A stretch of 64,000 nucleotides of DNA from Streptomyces sp. NRRL S-340 (GCF_000720185.1 NZ_JOIY01000039.1:1-64000); one strand, 5' to 3'; positions 9,328 through 17,849 are shown, numbered from the stretch's first letter. Notes: generated by a model from the sequence alone, not told the origin. Made by a program: numbers and translations.

Positions 9328-10424
9328 CTCCCGCCGCCACCGAGCTGGCCACCGCCACCAACGAACATCTCGCACACATCAGCAACACGCTGATCTACTC
9401 CTCGATGGCCGTCTACACGCTGGCCTTCTTCGCCTACATCGCGGAGTGGCTCTTCGGCAGCCGCAGCAAGGTGGCCCGCACGGCCGCCGCGCTGACCGCG
9501 AAGGAGGGGGCGGCCCGCGCCGCGGCCCCGGCCGTGGCGGTGAGGTCCGCCGGCGGCACCGCCGTCCTGGAGCGGCCCGAGGTCGTCGTGCGGTCCGCCT
9601 CCGGCTCGCGCGACGTGCCAGACGGGCCGGGCGCGCACGGCGGTGACCAGCAGGGCGACCTGTACGGCCGCGTCGCCGTCTCGCTCACCGTGCTCGCCTT
9701 CCTGGTGGAGCTGGGCGGCGTCGTCGCCCGCGCGGCCTCCGTCCAGCGGGCGCCGTGGGGCAACATGTACGAGTTCAACATCACCTTCTCCACGGTCGCG
9801 GTCGGCGTGTACCTCGCGCTGCTCGCCCTGAAGAAGAACGTGCGCTGGATGGGTCTCTTCCTGGCCACCACGGTCCTGCTCGACCTGGGCCTCGCGGTCA
9901 CCGTCCTGTACACCGCGAGCGACCAGCTGGTCCCTGCGCTGCACTCGTACTGGCTGTACATCCACGTCTCCACCGCGATCCTGTGCGGCGCGATCTTCTA
10001 CGTCGGCGCGGTCGGCACCCTGCTGTACCTCTTCAAGGACTCCTACGAGAACAAGCTCGTGAACGGTGGCAAGCCCGGGACCTTCGCCACCTCCGTGATG
10101 GAGCGGCTGCCTGCCTCCGCGACCCTGGACAAGTTCGCCTACCGCATCAACGCGGCCGTCTTCCCGCTGTGGACGTTCACGATCATCGCGGGCGCCATCT
10201 GGGCCGAGTCGGCCTGGGGCCGCTACTGGGGCTGGGACCCCAAGGAGACCTGGGCCTTCATCACCTGGGTCGCCTACGCCGGCTACCTGCACGCCCGCTC
10301 CACCGCCGGCTGGAAGGGCCGCAAGGCGGCGTACATCGCGCTCATCGCCTTCGCGTGCTTCCTGTTCAACTACTACGGCATCAACATCTTCGTCAGCGGC
10401 AAGCACTCGTACGCGGGCGTCTGA
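9324..10424 (+). CDS. ccsB: cytochrome c biogenesis protein CcsB (CcsA family)
   Basis: A 366-residue integral membrane protein, the second half of the heme exporter/cytochrome c synthase. The signature tryptophan-rich heme-handling motif WGWDPKETWAF is present at about residue 300. Multiple hydrophobic helices surround it, and histidines in LHSYWLYIHV and AYAGYLHARS fit the conserved heme-ligand positions. The GTG start overlaps the resB stop (GTGA). A loop at residues 45-110 with Ala-rich low complexity separates the first helix from the rest. The operon ends here or continues into the small gene 25 bp downstream. Confidence 0.95.
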   Translation: MTPAATELATATNEHLAHISNTLIYSSMAVYTLAFFAYIAEWLFGSRSKVARTAAALTAKEGAARAAAPAVAVRSAGGTAVLERPEVVVRSASGSRDVPDGPGAHGGDQQGDLYGRVAVSLTVLAFLVELGGVVARAASVQRAPWGNMYEFNITFSTVAVGVYLALLALKKNVRWMGLFLATTVLLDLGLAVTVLYTASDQLVPALHSYWLYIHVSTAILCGAIFYVGAVGTLLYLFKDSYENKLVNGGKPGTFATSVMERLPASATLDKFAYRINAAVFPLWTFTIIAGAIWAESAWGRYWGWDPKETWAFITWVAYAGYLHARSTAGWKGRKAAYIALIAFACFLFNYYGINIFVSGKHSYAGV

Positions 10425-10449
10425 GGGGCCGCTCGGGGACACTGGTGGC

Positions 10450-10872
10450 ATGACCGGTTCCATCGAACAGGGCACCAGCCAGACCCACGGCAACACGCAC
10501 ATCCTCGGCTTCCTGGTCCGGCTTCCCCGGCCCATGGAGGCGGTCTGGCCGGCGCTGTCCACCCCGCAGGGGCTCGCGGGCTGGTTCACCCCCGCCGACG
10601 AGCTGGAACCCCGGCTCGGCGGCGCGGTCAGCCTGCACGGCCTGGGCAGCGGGCACGTCACCGCCTGGGACGTCGACCGGGTCGCCGAGTACACCGTCGA
10701 CGGCGGCGGCCGTATCCGCTTCCACCTGGAACGGGACGGGGAGGACGGCTCCGTGCTCCGCCTCACCCACGAGTTCCAGGGCGAAGGGGAGTCGGAGCGG
10801 GCCTGGCGGAACAGATTCGAACGCCTCATCGAAATGCTGGCTGCGGGGGAGCAGGCGGCCGGCCCCGGGTGA
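10450..10872 (+). CDS. SRPBCC (AHSA1-like) domain protein
   Basis: A 140-residue cytoplasmic protein of the SRPBCC/Bet v1-like fold. The pattern RLPRPMEAVWPALSTPQGLAG, followed by WFTP and a later RLTHEFQGEG, is typical of AHSA1-type proteins, which bind hydrophobic ligands or assist partner proteins. No ligand can be assigned. It starts 25 bp after ccsB with the same orientation and converges on the deaminase gene. A link to cytochrome maturation would be speculation. Confidence 0.8.
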   Translation: MTGSIEQGTSQTHGNTHILGFLVRLPRPMEAVWPALSTPQGLAGWFTPADELEPRLGGAVSLHGLGSGHVTAWDVDRVAEYTVDGGGRIRFHLERDGEDGSVLRLTHEFQGEGESERAWRNRFERLIEMLAAGEQAAGPG

Positions 10873-10888
10873 CGGTCCCCCGGGCCCG

Positions 10889-11338
10889 CTACTCGCCGAT
10901 GTCCTCCCGCCACAGCTCCGGGCGTTCCCGCACGAAGCCGCTCATCAGACGCACGCACTCCGCGTCGTCGAGCAGCACGATCTCCACACCGTGCTCCGCC
11001 AGCCAGCCGTGGCCGCCGTGGAAGGTGGCCGCCTCCCCGATGACGACCCGGGAGATCCCGAACTGGCGGACCAGGCCGGAGCAGTACCAGCACGGCGAGA
11101 GCGTCGTCACCATCGTCGTCCCGCGGTAGGACCGCTGCCGCCCCGCCGCGCGGAACGCGGCCGTCTCCGCGTGCAGCGACGGGTCGCCGTCCTGCACCCG
11201 CCGGTTGCGGCCCCGGCCCAGCAGCGTCCCGTCGGCCGCGTAGAGCGCCGCGCCGATCGGGATGCCCCCCTCGGCGAGCCCGGTGCGCGCCTCCGCGAGG
11301 GCGGTGGCGAGCCATGTGCGTGCCTGTGCCGGGTCCAT
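10889..11338 (-). CDS. CMP/dCMP deaminase family zinc enzyme (cytosine/guanine deaminase-like)
   Basis: A 149-residue zinc-dependent nucleobase deaminase. Metal and catalytic motifs are intact: HAETAAFR, with the proton-shuttle glutamate, and SPCWYCSG, with the two zinc cysteines. Length and the N-terminal helix (ARTWLATALAEARTGLAEGG) fit the cytosine/guanine deaminase group rather than tRNA adenosine deaminase. The substrate is not determined by sequence alone. It is leftward, ends 16 bp from the SRPBCC gene and starts about 235 bp from the UbiD-like gene. Confidence 0.9.
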   Translation of the reverse strand: MDPAQARTWLATALAEARTGLAEGGIPIGAALYAADGTLLGRGRNRRVQDGDPSLHAETAAFRAAGRQRSYRGTTMVTTLSPCWYCSGLVRQFGISRVVIGEAATFHGGHGWLAEHGVEIVLLDDAECVRLMSGFVRERPELWREDIGE

Positions 11339-11560
11339 ACGCCCACTGTGCGGGCACCGGGCCCGTGCGGCAACGCCCCGTCCGGCGTGTCAGGGGGCCG
11401 GCGACCGGCAGATGCGCTTAGAGCTGCGAACAAAAGTGGGCCCCGGCGGGCGGCGCCCGGCACGCGCCCTCGCCGCGTTGCCGGAAGGCCCTGGCAGCTC
11501 CCCTACAAGAACCTCCGCGCTCCCGGCCGGGGCGGTCGCGGGGGCCGCGGCCCTCTCGGC

Positions 11561-11566
11561 GATACT
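11561..11566 (+). promoter_or_regulatory. -10 element (GATACT) for a leaderless UbiD transcript
   Basis: GATACT ends 7 nt before the ATG at 11574, which would make the start codon the first base of the mRNA. No good -35 is visible and there is no ribosome site, consistent with leaderless initiation. Confidence 0.45.
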
Positions 11567-11573
11567 GGACCCC

Positions 11574-13025
11574 ATGGCTTACGACGATCTTCGCTCCCTG
11601 CTCAGGGCGCTGGAGCGCGAGGGCGACCTCAAGCGCATCAAGGCCGAGGTCGACCCGTACCTGGAGGTCGGTGAGATCGTCGACCGGGTGCAGAAGTCCG
11701 GCGGCCCCGCACTGCTCTTCGAGAACGTGAAGGGCTCGGCGATGCCGCTCGCCATGAACGTCTTCGGTACCGACCGCCGACTGCTCAAGGCGCTCGGCCT
11801 GAAGTCGTACGCCGAGATCAGCGACCGCATCGGCGGGCTGCTGCGACCCGAGCTGCCGCACGGGTTCGTGGGCGTGCGCGAGGCGTTCGGCAAGCTCGGC
11901 GCGATGACGCACGTACCGCCGCGCAAGGTCAAGGAGGCCCCGGTCCAGGAGGTCGTGCTGCGCGGCGACGACGTCGACCTCGACGCGCTGCCCGCCCTGT
12001 TCACCTGGCCGAAGGACGGCGGCTCCTTCTTCAACCTGGGGCTCACCCACACCAAGGACCCGGAGACGGGCGTCCGCAACCTGGGCCTGTACCGCCTCCA
12101 GCGCCACGACCGGCGCACCATCGGCATGCACTGGCAGATCCACAAGGACAGCCGCAACCACTACCAGGTGGCGGCCCGGCGGGGCGAGCGGCTGCCGGTG
12201 GCGATCGCCTTCGGCTGCCCGCCCGCCGTCACGTACGCCTCCACCGCCCCGCTGCCCGGCGACATCGACGAGTACCTGTTCGCCGGGTTCCTCGCGGGCA
12301 AGCGGATCGAGATGGTGGACTGCAAGACCGTCCCGCTCCAGGTCCCGGCGCAGGCCGAGGTCGTCCTGGAGGGCTGGCTGGAGCCCGGGGAGATGCTGCC
12401 CGAGGGCCCCTTCGGCGACCACACCGGCTTCTACACCCCGCAGGAGCCCTTCCCGGCGCTCACCATCGACTGCGTGACCATGCGCAGGCGTCCGCTGCTG
12501 CAGTCGATCGTCGTCGGACGGCCGCCGACGGAGGACGGCCCGCTCGGCCGCGCCACGGAGCGCTTCTTCCTCCCCCTGCTGAAGATCATCGTCCCGGACA
12601 TCGTGGACTACCACCTGCCGGAGGCGGGCGGCTTCCACAACTGCGCGATCGTCTCCATCGACAAGAAGTACCCCAAGCACGCCCAGAAGGTGATGCACGC
12701 CATCTGGGGGGCGCACATGATGTCGCTGACCAAACTGATCGTGGTCGTCGACGCCGACTGTGACGTGCACGACCTGCACGAGGTCGCCTGGCGGGCCCTC
12801 GGCAACACGGACTACGCTCGTGATCTTACGGTCGTCGAAGGCCCGGTCGACCACCTCGACCACGCCTCCTACCAGCAGTTCTGGGGCGGCAAGGCGGGCA
12901 TCGACGCCACCAGGAAACTGCCGCAGGAGGGCTACACCCGCGACGGCGGCTGGCCGGAGATGGTGGTCTCGGACCCGGAGACATCCGAACGGGTGACACG
13001 ACGCTGGAAGGAATACGGACTGTGA
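11574..13025 (+). CDS. ubiD: UbiD-family menaquinone biosynthesis decarboxylase
   Basis: A 483-residue UbiD-family decarboxylase that needs prenylated FMN. In the futalosine pathway it is the candidate for removing the carboxylate of the prenylated 1,4-dihydroxy-6-naphthoate intermediate. Typical blocks are visible: LRALEREGDLKRI at the N-terminus, IGMHWQIHKDSRNHY, the prFMN/catalytic region MLPEGPFGDHTGFY with its E-x-P-FGDH pattern, and HNCAIVSIDKKYPKHA. The following genes encode a UbiA-type prenyltransferase and the UbiX that makes the cofactor. The frame is open further upstream but a -10 element fixes the start at 11574. Confidence 0.93.
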   Translation: MAYDDLRSLLRALEREGDLKRIKAEVDPYLEVGEIVDRVQKSGGPALLFENVKGSAMPLAMNVFGTDRRLLKALGLKSYAEISDRIGGLLRPELPHGFVGVREAFGKLGAMTHVPPRKVKEAPVQEVVLRGDDVDLDALPALFTWPKDGGSFFNLGLTHTKDPETGVRNLGLYRLQRHDRRTIGMHWQIHKDSRNHYQVAARRGERLPVAIAFGCPPAVTYASTAPLPGDIDEYLFAGFLAGKRIEMVDCKTVPLQVPAQAEVVLEGWLEPGEMLPEGPFGDHTGFYTPQEPFPALTIDCVTMRRRPLLQSIVVGRPPTEDGPLGRATERFFLPLLKIIVPDIVDYHLPEAGGFHNCAIVSIDKKYPKHAQKVMHAIWGAHMMSLTKLIVVVDADCDVHDLHEVAWRALGNTDYARDLTVVEGPVDHLDHASYQQFWGGKAGIDATRKLPQEGYTRDGGWPEMVVSDPETSERVTRRWKEYGL

Positions 13026-13122
13026 GGGGCTTGGCGAGGATGGGACTCGGAAGCGCGTCGGCGGGGCTTCAGCGCCGGCGCGGAGGTGATCCGGTCGATC
13101 GCCGCCGGACGGAGTGCGGCCG

Positions 13123-14025
13123 GTGAGCGCCTCCGCCGCCGCGGTGCCCCAGCCGGGGAGGACGCGAGCGTTCCTGCGCCTGGTGATGATCGAGCACTCG
13201 GTCTTCGCGCTGCCCTTCGCCTACATCGCCTCGCTCACCGCGATGTACGAGTGGGACGAGAACATCCACTGGGGGCGGCTGCTCCTGGTGACCGTCTGCA
13301 TGGTGGGGCTGCGCACCTTCGCCATGGCGGTGAACCGGATCATCGACCGGGAGATCGACGCCCGCAACCCCCGCACCGCCCACCGCGAGCTGGTCACCGG
13401 CGCGATGTCCGTGCGGCACGCCTGGACCGGCGCCCTGATCGCCGTCGTCGTCTTCCTCGGCGCCGCCGCCCTGCTCAACCCGCTCTGCCTGGCCCTCGCC
13501 CCCATCGCGGTGATCCCGATGGTGGTCTACCCCTACGGCAAGCGGTTCACGAACTTCCCGCAGGCCATCCTGGGCCTGGCCCAGGCGATGGGTCCCATCG
13601 GCGGCTGGCTCGCCATCAGCGGCGAGTGGTCCTGGAAGGCGGTGATCCTGGGGCTGGCCGTGGGCATCTGGATCGGCGGCTTCGACCTGATCTACGCCTG
13701 CCAGGACGTCGAGACCGACCGGAAGGTCGGCGTCAGGTCGGTCCCGGCCCGCTTCGGCATCCCGGCCGCGATCTGGGGCGCCCGCGCCTGCCACACGGTC
13801 ACCACCGCCCTGTTCGTCTGGTTCGCCCTGGCCACCGGCGCCGGAGTCCTCTTCTGGCTGGGTCTGGTCGTCGTCGCCGGCGCCTTCGTCTACGAGCACA
13901 CCATCGTCCGCCCGCACGACCTGTCCCGGCTGAACCGGGCGTTCTTCTCGACGAACGGTTTCATCGGCATCAGCCTCTTCGTCTGCGCGCTGCTCGATCT
14001 CCTGGTCCGCGGCCTGCGGCCGTGA
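13123..14025 (+). CDS. mqnP: UbiA-family menaquinone biosynthesis prenyltransferase MqnP
   Basis: A 300-residue integral membrane prenyltransferase with about eight helices. It joins a polyprenyl diphosphate to 1,4-dihydroxy-6-naphthoate. The first Asp-rich magnesium motif is NRIIDREIDARNPRT (about residue 72) and the second is ACQDVETDRKVGVRS (about residue 200). Two in-frame GTGs are close together; the one at 13123 has GGAG 8 nt upstream (13111-13114) and is preferred to 13114. The substrate tail is probably supplied by the polyprenyl diphosphate synthase at 62746. Confidence 0.93.
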   Translation: MSASAAAVPQPGRTRAFLRLVMIEHSVFALPFAYIASLTAMYEWDENIHWGRLLLVTVCMVGLRTFAMAVNRIIDREIDARNPRTAHRELVTGAMSVRHAWTGALIAVVVFLGAAALLNPLCLALAPIAVIPMVVYPYGKRFTNFPQAILGLAQAMGPIGGWLAISGEWSWKAVILGLAVGIWIGGFDLIYACQDVETDRKVGVRSVPARFGIPAAIWGARACHTVTTALFVWFALATGAGVLFWLGLVVVAGAFVYEHTIVRPHDLSRLNRAFFSTNGFIGISLFVCALLDLLVRGLRP

Positions 14026-14070
14026 ACCCCCTCCGGCGGCGCCCGTGGCACCGGCCGGCCGACCGGCCGC

Positions 14071-14101
14071 TTCACGCCCGCGCCGGGCGGCCGGATAGGC
14101 T
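14071..14101 (+). promoter_or_regulatory. promoter for leaderless ubiX
   Basis: TTCACG (14071-14076) and TAGGCT (14096-14101) with a 19-nt spacer. The -10 ends 7 nt before the GTG at 14108, predicting a leaderless mRNA. Confidence 0.5.
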
Positions 14102-14107
14102 CGACAT

Positions 14108-14815
14108 GTGAACGCAGGGAAAACGCGGCGCGAGCCTTGGATCGTGGGGGTTTCCGGCGCGTCCGGTACGCCGTACGCGGCTGCGGTGCTGCGCGGCCTG
14201 CTCGACGCCGGGCAGAGTGTCGACCTGGTGGTCAGCCGGGCCTCGCGGCTCACCCTGCTCGACGAGACCGGCATCTCCTTCAGGGACGCCCACTGGCGTG
14301 ACGACCTGCGGGAATGGCTCTGTCTGGGCGCCGACGGCAAACCCGGCACGTTCGAGGCCGACATCACGGACGTACGGCACTGGAGCGCCGGTGACCTGGC
14401 GGCCGGCCCGTCCTCGGGCTCGTACCCGGCCAAGGGCATGCTGATCGTGCCCGCCTCGACGGCGTGCGTGGCGGGCGTCGCGCTCGGGCTCTCCAAGGAC
14501 CTGCTGCAGCGGGCGGCGAGCGTGACCCTCAAGGAGCGCAGGCCGCTGGTGGTGGCCGTTCGGGAGACCCCGCTGAACGGTCCGACGCTGCGGCAGCTGG
14601 TCGCACTGGACGACGCGGGCGCCACCGTCCTGCCCGCGTCGCCCGCCTTCTACGCCGGCGCGACGCACATCCAGCACCTGGTGGACTTCGTCGCCGGCCG
14701 CGCCCTCGACGCGGTGGGGGTGCCCCACCGGCTCTACCGCCGCTGGGAGGGCGCACTGGGCGGCGGATCCCGCCCGGCAGGGGCGTCCGGCGGCACCGGC
14801 GCACCACAGGGGTGA
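14108..14815 (+). CDS. ubiX: UbiX-family flavin prenyltransferase
   Basis: A 235-residue flavin prenyltransferase that builds prenylated FMN, the cofactor of UbiD enzymes, from FMN and dimethylallyl phosphate. The FMN-binding start IVGVSGASGTPYAAAVLRGL, the AGPSSGSYPAKGMLIVPAST region, LKERRPLVVAVRETPL and PASPAFYAG are all family signatures. It has a Gly/Ala-rich C-terminal tail beyond the usual length. Placement two genes after the UbiD-like decarboxylase gives a direct functional link. A -10 element 7 nt upstream supports the GTG start. Confidence 0.95.
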   Translation: MNAGKTRREPWIVGVSGASGTPYAAAVLRGLLDAGQSVDLVVSRASRLTLLDETGISFRDAHWRDDLREWLCLGADGKPGTFEADITDVRHWSAGDLAAGPSSGSYPAKGMLIVPASTACVAGVALGLSKDLLQRAASVTLKERRPLVVAVRETPLNGPTLRQLVALDDAGATVLPASPAFYAGATHIQHLVDFVAGRALDAVGVPHRLYRRWEGALGGGSRPAGASGGTGAPQG

Positions 14816-14903
14816 CCGGCGGAACCCGGCGGCCGTACCCGTACGGGTGCCGGCACCACTCGACAACTTCAGGAACTTCTTTCCAGCGGAAGGCTTCGAA
14901 CGC

Positions 14904-15359
14904 ATGGACGCGGTGGACAGGCAGCTCATCCAGGCCCTGAGAGAGAACGGGCGGGCCTCCTACGCCGAGCTGGGGCGCCTCGTCGGCCTGTCGGGACCGA
15001 GTGTCACCGACCGCATCAACCGGCTGGAGGCCGCCGGGGTCATCACCGGCTACCGGGCCACCGTGGACTCCGCCTCGCTCGGTCTCGGCGTGACCGCCCT
15101 GATCGGCATCTCGCTCTCCGACGCCGCCGACCACGAGGACGTCGCGCAGCGCCTGAAGGACCTGCCCGAGATCGAGGACTGCTGGTTCATCGCGGGTGAC
15201 GACTCCTTCATGCTCAAGGTGCGCGCCACGGACGTCGACGGACTGGAGAGGATCATCCGGCGGCTGTCGGGCACCAAGGGCGTCTCCCGGACCCGGACCA
15301 CGATCGTGCTCTCCACGAAGTGGGAGAACCGGGTGGGTGAGCTGCCCGAAGAGGTGTGA
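14904..15359 (+). CDS. Lrp/AsnC family transcriptional regulator
   Basis: A 151-residue feast/famine regulator. The N-terminal winged helix-turn-helix (DRQLIQALRENGRASYAELG, then RLVGLSGPSVTDRINRLEAAG) is followed by a RAM ligand-binding domain (GLGVTALIGISL to the end) with the pattern DCWFIAGDDSFMLKVR. The ATG at 14904 has GCGGAAGG upstream; longer in-frame starts lack this. It lies between ubiX and mqnE in the same direction, 49 bp before mqnE. Control of the menaquinone genes by this protein, with an amino acid or pathway intermediate as ligand, is an attractive inference but not shown by sequence. Confidence 0.93.
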   Translation: MDAVDRQLIQALRENGRASYAELGRLVGLSGPSVTDRINRLEAAGVITGYRATVDSASLGLGVTALIGISLSDAADHEDVAQRLKDLPEIEDCWFIAGDDSFMLKVRATDVDGLERIIRRLSGTKGVSRTRTTIVLSTKWENRVGELPEEV

Positions 15360-15408
15360 GGGTCCAGGCGTACGGTTTACGGAGTCTGTCGGAGAAAGAG
15401 GTAGGGGT

Positions 15409-16572
15409 ATGGACGCCGGGCTCAAGCGCGAGCTGGAGGAGAAGGTGAGGGCGGGGGTCCGCCTGACCCGCGAGGACGGCATCGCGCTGTACGAGTCGGA
15501 CGACCTGGCCTGGCTGGGCGGTCTCGCGCACGAGGTGCGGACGCGGAAGAACGGCGACGCCGTCCACTTCAACGTCAACCGCCACCTCAACATGACGAAC
15601 GTGTGCACCGCGTCGTGCGCGTACTGCTCCTTCCAGCGCAAGCCGGGGGAGAAGGACGCGTACACGATGCGCATCGAGGAGGCCGTGAAGCTGGCCAAGG
15701 CGATGGAGGGGGAGAACCTCACCGAGCTGCACATCGTCAACGGCCTGCACCCGAACCTGCCCTGGCGCTACTACCCGCGCTCGCTCAGGGAGCTGAAGGC
15801 CGCCCTCCCGAACGTGTCGCTGAAGGCGTTCACGGCCACCGAGATCCACCACTTCGAGACGATCTCCGGGCTGAGCGCCTCCGAGATCCTCGACGAGCTG
15901 ATCGACGCCGGTCTGGAGTCGCTGACCGGTGGCGGCGCGGAGATCTTCGACTGGGAGGTCCGGCAGCACATCGTGGACCACCGCACCCACTGGGAGGACT
16001 GGTCCCGCATCCACCGCCTGGCGCACGAGAAGGGCCTGAAGACCCCGTGCACCATGCTCTACGGGCACATCGAGGAGCCGCGCCACCGCGTGGACCACGT
16101 GCTCAGACTGCGTGAACTGCAGGACGAGACCGGCGGTTTCCAGGTCTTCATCCCGCTGCGCTACCAGCACGACTTCGTCGACGTGAAGGACGGCAAGGTC
16201 CGCAACCGCCTCCAGGCCCGGACCACCATGGCGACGGGCGCGGAGGCGCTGAAGACCTTCGCCGTCTCGCGGCTGCTGTTCGACAACGTCCCGCACGTGA
16301 AGGTGTTCTGGGTGATGCACGGCGTGCGGACCGCCCAGCTCGCGCTCCAGCACGGCGCGGACGACATGGACGGCTCGGTCGTCGAGTACAAGATCACGCA
16401 CGACGCGGACGACTTCGGCACGCCGGCCAAGCTGACCCGCGACGACCTGCTGGAGCTGATCCGCGACGCGGGCTTCCGCCCGGTCGAGCGCAACACGCGC
16501 TACGAGATCATCCGCGAGTACGACGGCCCGGACGCCGGCCGCCGCGAGTCGCCGCAGCCCATGCGGGTCTGA
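15409..16572 (+). CDS. mqnE: aminofutalosine synthase MqnE (radical SAM)
   Basis: A 387-residue radical SAM enzyme that joins the MqnA product, 3-enolpyruvyl-oxybenzoate, to the adenosyl radical to form aminofutalosine. The 4Fe-4S cluster motif CTASCAYC sits at about residue 65 within NMTNVCTASCAYCSFQRKPG. GGGAEIFDWEVR and TPCTMLYGHIEEPRHRV are typical of the MqnE/MqnC family. A strong ribosome site, GGAGAAAGAGG, precedes the ATG; the frame is open upstream inside the Lrp gene but that is a shadow. Together with MqnA and MqnC in this window it defines the futalosine pathway. Confidence 0.97.
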   Translation: MDAGLKRELEEKVRAGVRLTREDGIALYESDDLAWLGGLAHEVRTRKNGDAVHFNVNRHLNMTNVCTASCAYCSFQRKPGEKDAYTMRIEEAVKLAKAMEGENLTELHIVNGLHPNLPWRYYPRSLRELKAALPNVSLKAFTATEIHHFETISGLSASEILDELIDAGLESLTGGGAEIFDWEVRQHIVDHRTHWEDWSRIHRLAHEKGLKTPCTMLYGHIEEPRHRVDHVLRLRELQDETGGFQVFIPLRYQHDFVDVKDGKVRNRLQARTTMATGAEALKTFAVSRLLFDNVPHVKVFWVMHGVRTAQLALQHGADDMDGSVVEYKITHDADDFGTPAKLTRDDLLELIRDAGFRPVERNTRYEIIREYDGPDAGRRESPQPMRV

Positions 16573-16618
16573 GCACCCGCGGGCCGGGTCCGGGCCGGCC
16601 CCGCCGTGAGGCCGCGGG

Positions 16619-16638
16619 CCGGACGGGTACCCGTCCGG
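16619..16638. promoter_or_regulatory. 20-bp perfect palindrome touching the udgX start
   Basis: CCGGACGGGTACCCGTCCGG reads the same on both strands and ends 1 nt before the udgX ATG at 16640. It could be an operator, or the 3' hairpin of the mqnE transcript. It is not a GAAC-N4-GTTC LexA box. Confidence 0.5.
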
Positions 16639-16639
16639 C

Positions 16640-17308
16640 ATGGCCACCACCAAGGCGAAGGCGTCCGCGGCGGCGCCGGAGGACGCCTACACCGCCGAGC
16701 CGTTCGTCCCCGCCGGCGCCGGTCTCGGGGAGCTGCGCCGCGCGGCGGCCCACTGCCGCGGCTGCCCCCTGCACCGGGACGCGACGCAGACCGTCTTCGG
16801 CGAGGGCACCGGCCGTGCCCGGGTGATGCTCGTCGGCGAGCAGCCCGGCGACCAGGAGGACCGGCAGGGCAGACCGTTCGTGGGACCGGCCGGCAGGCTC
16901 CTCGACCGGGCGCTGGCCGACGCCGGCATCGACCCGGGCGAGGCCTACGTGACCAACGCGGTCAAACACTTCAAGTTCACCCGGTCCGAGCCCCGCAAGC
17001 GCCGTGTCCACAAGGCGCCCACCCTGCGTGAGATGACGGCGTGCGGCCCCTGGCTGGCGGCCGAACTGGCCCTCGTCGAACCCGAGCTGATCGTCGTCCT
17101 GGGGGCGACCGCGGGCAAGGCCCTGCTCGGTTCGTCGTTCCGGGTGACCGAGGTGCGCGGGACGGTGCTGGAGCGGGAGATCCACGGGCGCCCCCAGCGG
17201 CTGGTGCCGACGGTGCACCCGTCGTCCGTGCTGCGCGCCGACGACCGTGAGGGCGCGTACCGGGGGCTGGTGTCCGACCTGAAAGTGGCTGCGGCCGTCC
17301 TGACGTAA
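16640..17308 (+). CDS. udgX: UdgX-type uracil-DNA glycosylase
   Basis: A 222-residue member of the family 4-like uracil-DNA glycosylases. The features specific to UdgX are present: GEQPGDQED (about residues 70-78), PFVGPAGRLLDRAL, and the R-loop KRRVHKAPT (about residues 120-128) whose histidine in characterised UdgX becomes covalently linked to the abasic site after uracil removal. HPSSVLR is the second active-site motif. Four cysteines (CRGCPLH, plus two further cysteines) fit the family iron-sulfur cluster. The start abuts a 20-bp palindrome. The protein excises uracil and stays attached to the DNA. Confidence 0.93.
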   Translation: MATTKAKASAAAPEDAYTAEPFVPAGAGLGELRRAAAHCRGCPLHRDATQTVFGEGTGRARVMLVGEQPGDQEDRQGRPFVGPAGRLLDRALADAGIDPGEAYVTNAVKHFKFTRSEPRKRRVHKAPTLREMTACGPWLAAELALVEPELIVVLGATAGKALLGSSFRVTEVRGTVLEREIHGRPQRLVPTVHPSSVLRADDREGAYRGLVSDLKVAAAVLT

Positions 17309-17312
17309 TGGT

Positions 17313-17318
17313 TACGAT
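17313..17318 (+). promoter_or_regulatory. -10 element (TACGAT) for a leaderless GNAT transcript
   Basis: TACGAT ends 7 nt before the ATG at 17325, so transcription would start at the start codon. The element lies just after the udgX stop. Confidence 0.5.
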
Positions 17319-17324
17319 GCCTTT

Positions 17325-17849
17325 ATGCCTCTTACTTTCACCTTGGACCCGTCCGTCGACCGCGCCCTGCGCGACGGCATCCTCGACCTGTGGACCGACG
17401 TGACGGACGCGGGCGGGGCGGTCGGTTTCGTGGCGCCCGCCTCGCGCGAGGCGATACGCCCGGAGCTGGTGAAGCAGTTCGTGGCGATGGCCGAGGGCCG
17501 CTCCCGGCTGCTGGCCGGCCATGACGAGGAGGGCAGGGTCGCCGCCACGGCCTTCCTGACCCTCAACCGGGACGCCCTGTCGGCCCACTGGCTGTGGCTG
17601 TACACGGTGATGGTGCACCCGCGCCACCAGGGCAAGGGGTACGGGCGCGACCTGCTCGCGGCGGCGGCGGACGCGGCCCGCGGTCTCGGCGGCGTCGAGG
17701 CGATCCGGCTCAGCTGCCGGGGCGGCCAGGGCCTGGAGCGGTTCTACGCCTCCTGCGGGTACAAGGAGGTCGGCCGGATCCCCGGCGCGACCCGGGTGGG
17801 CCCCGGTGACGACCGGGACGAGGTGATCATGCTGATGCCGCTGGCCTGA
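17325..17849 (+). CDS. GNAT-family N-acetyltransferase
   Basis: A 174-residue acetyltransferase. The acetyl-CoA-binding motif A is clear: VMVHPRHQGKGYGRDLLAAA at about residues 92-111, followed by IRLSCRGGQGLERFYASCGY, which is motif B. The substrate is unknown. It probably has its own leaderless promoter and is separate from udgX. The downstream DUF4229 gene is 106 bp away in the same direction. Confidence 0.9.
   Translation: MPLTFTLDPSVDRALRDGILDLWTDVTDAGGAVGFVAPASREAIRPELVKQFVAMAEGRSRLLAGHDEEGRVAATAFLTLNRDALSAHWLWLYTVMVHPRHQGKGYGRDLLAAAADAARGLGGVEAIRLSCRGGQGLERFYASCGYKEVGRIPGATRVGPGDDRDEVIMLMPLA

Noticed and set aside
6712..9375. 887-codon open frame on the minus strand opposite ccdA and resB
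   Set aside because: It is a shadow of the rightward cytochrome genes: extreme Gly/Arg/Asp content, no domain, and base composition dictated by the other strand.
16619..16638. SOS (LexA) box at udgX
   Set aside because: No GAAC-N4-GTTC pattern is present; the palindrome has a different sequence.
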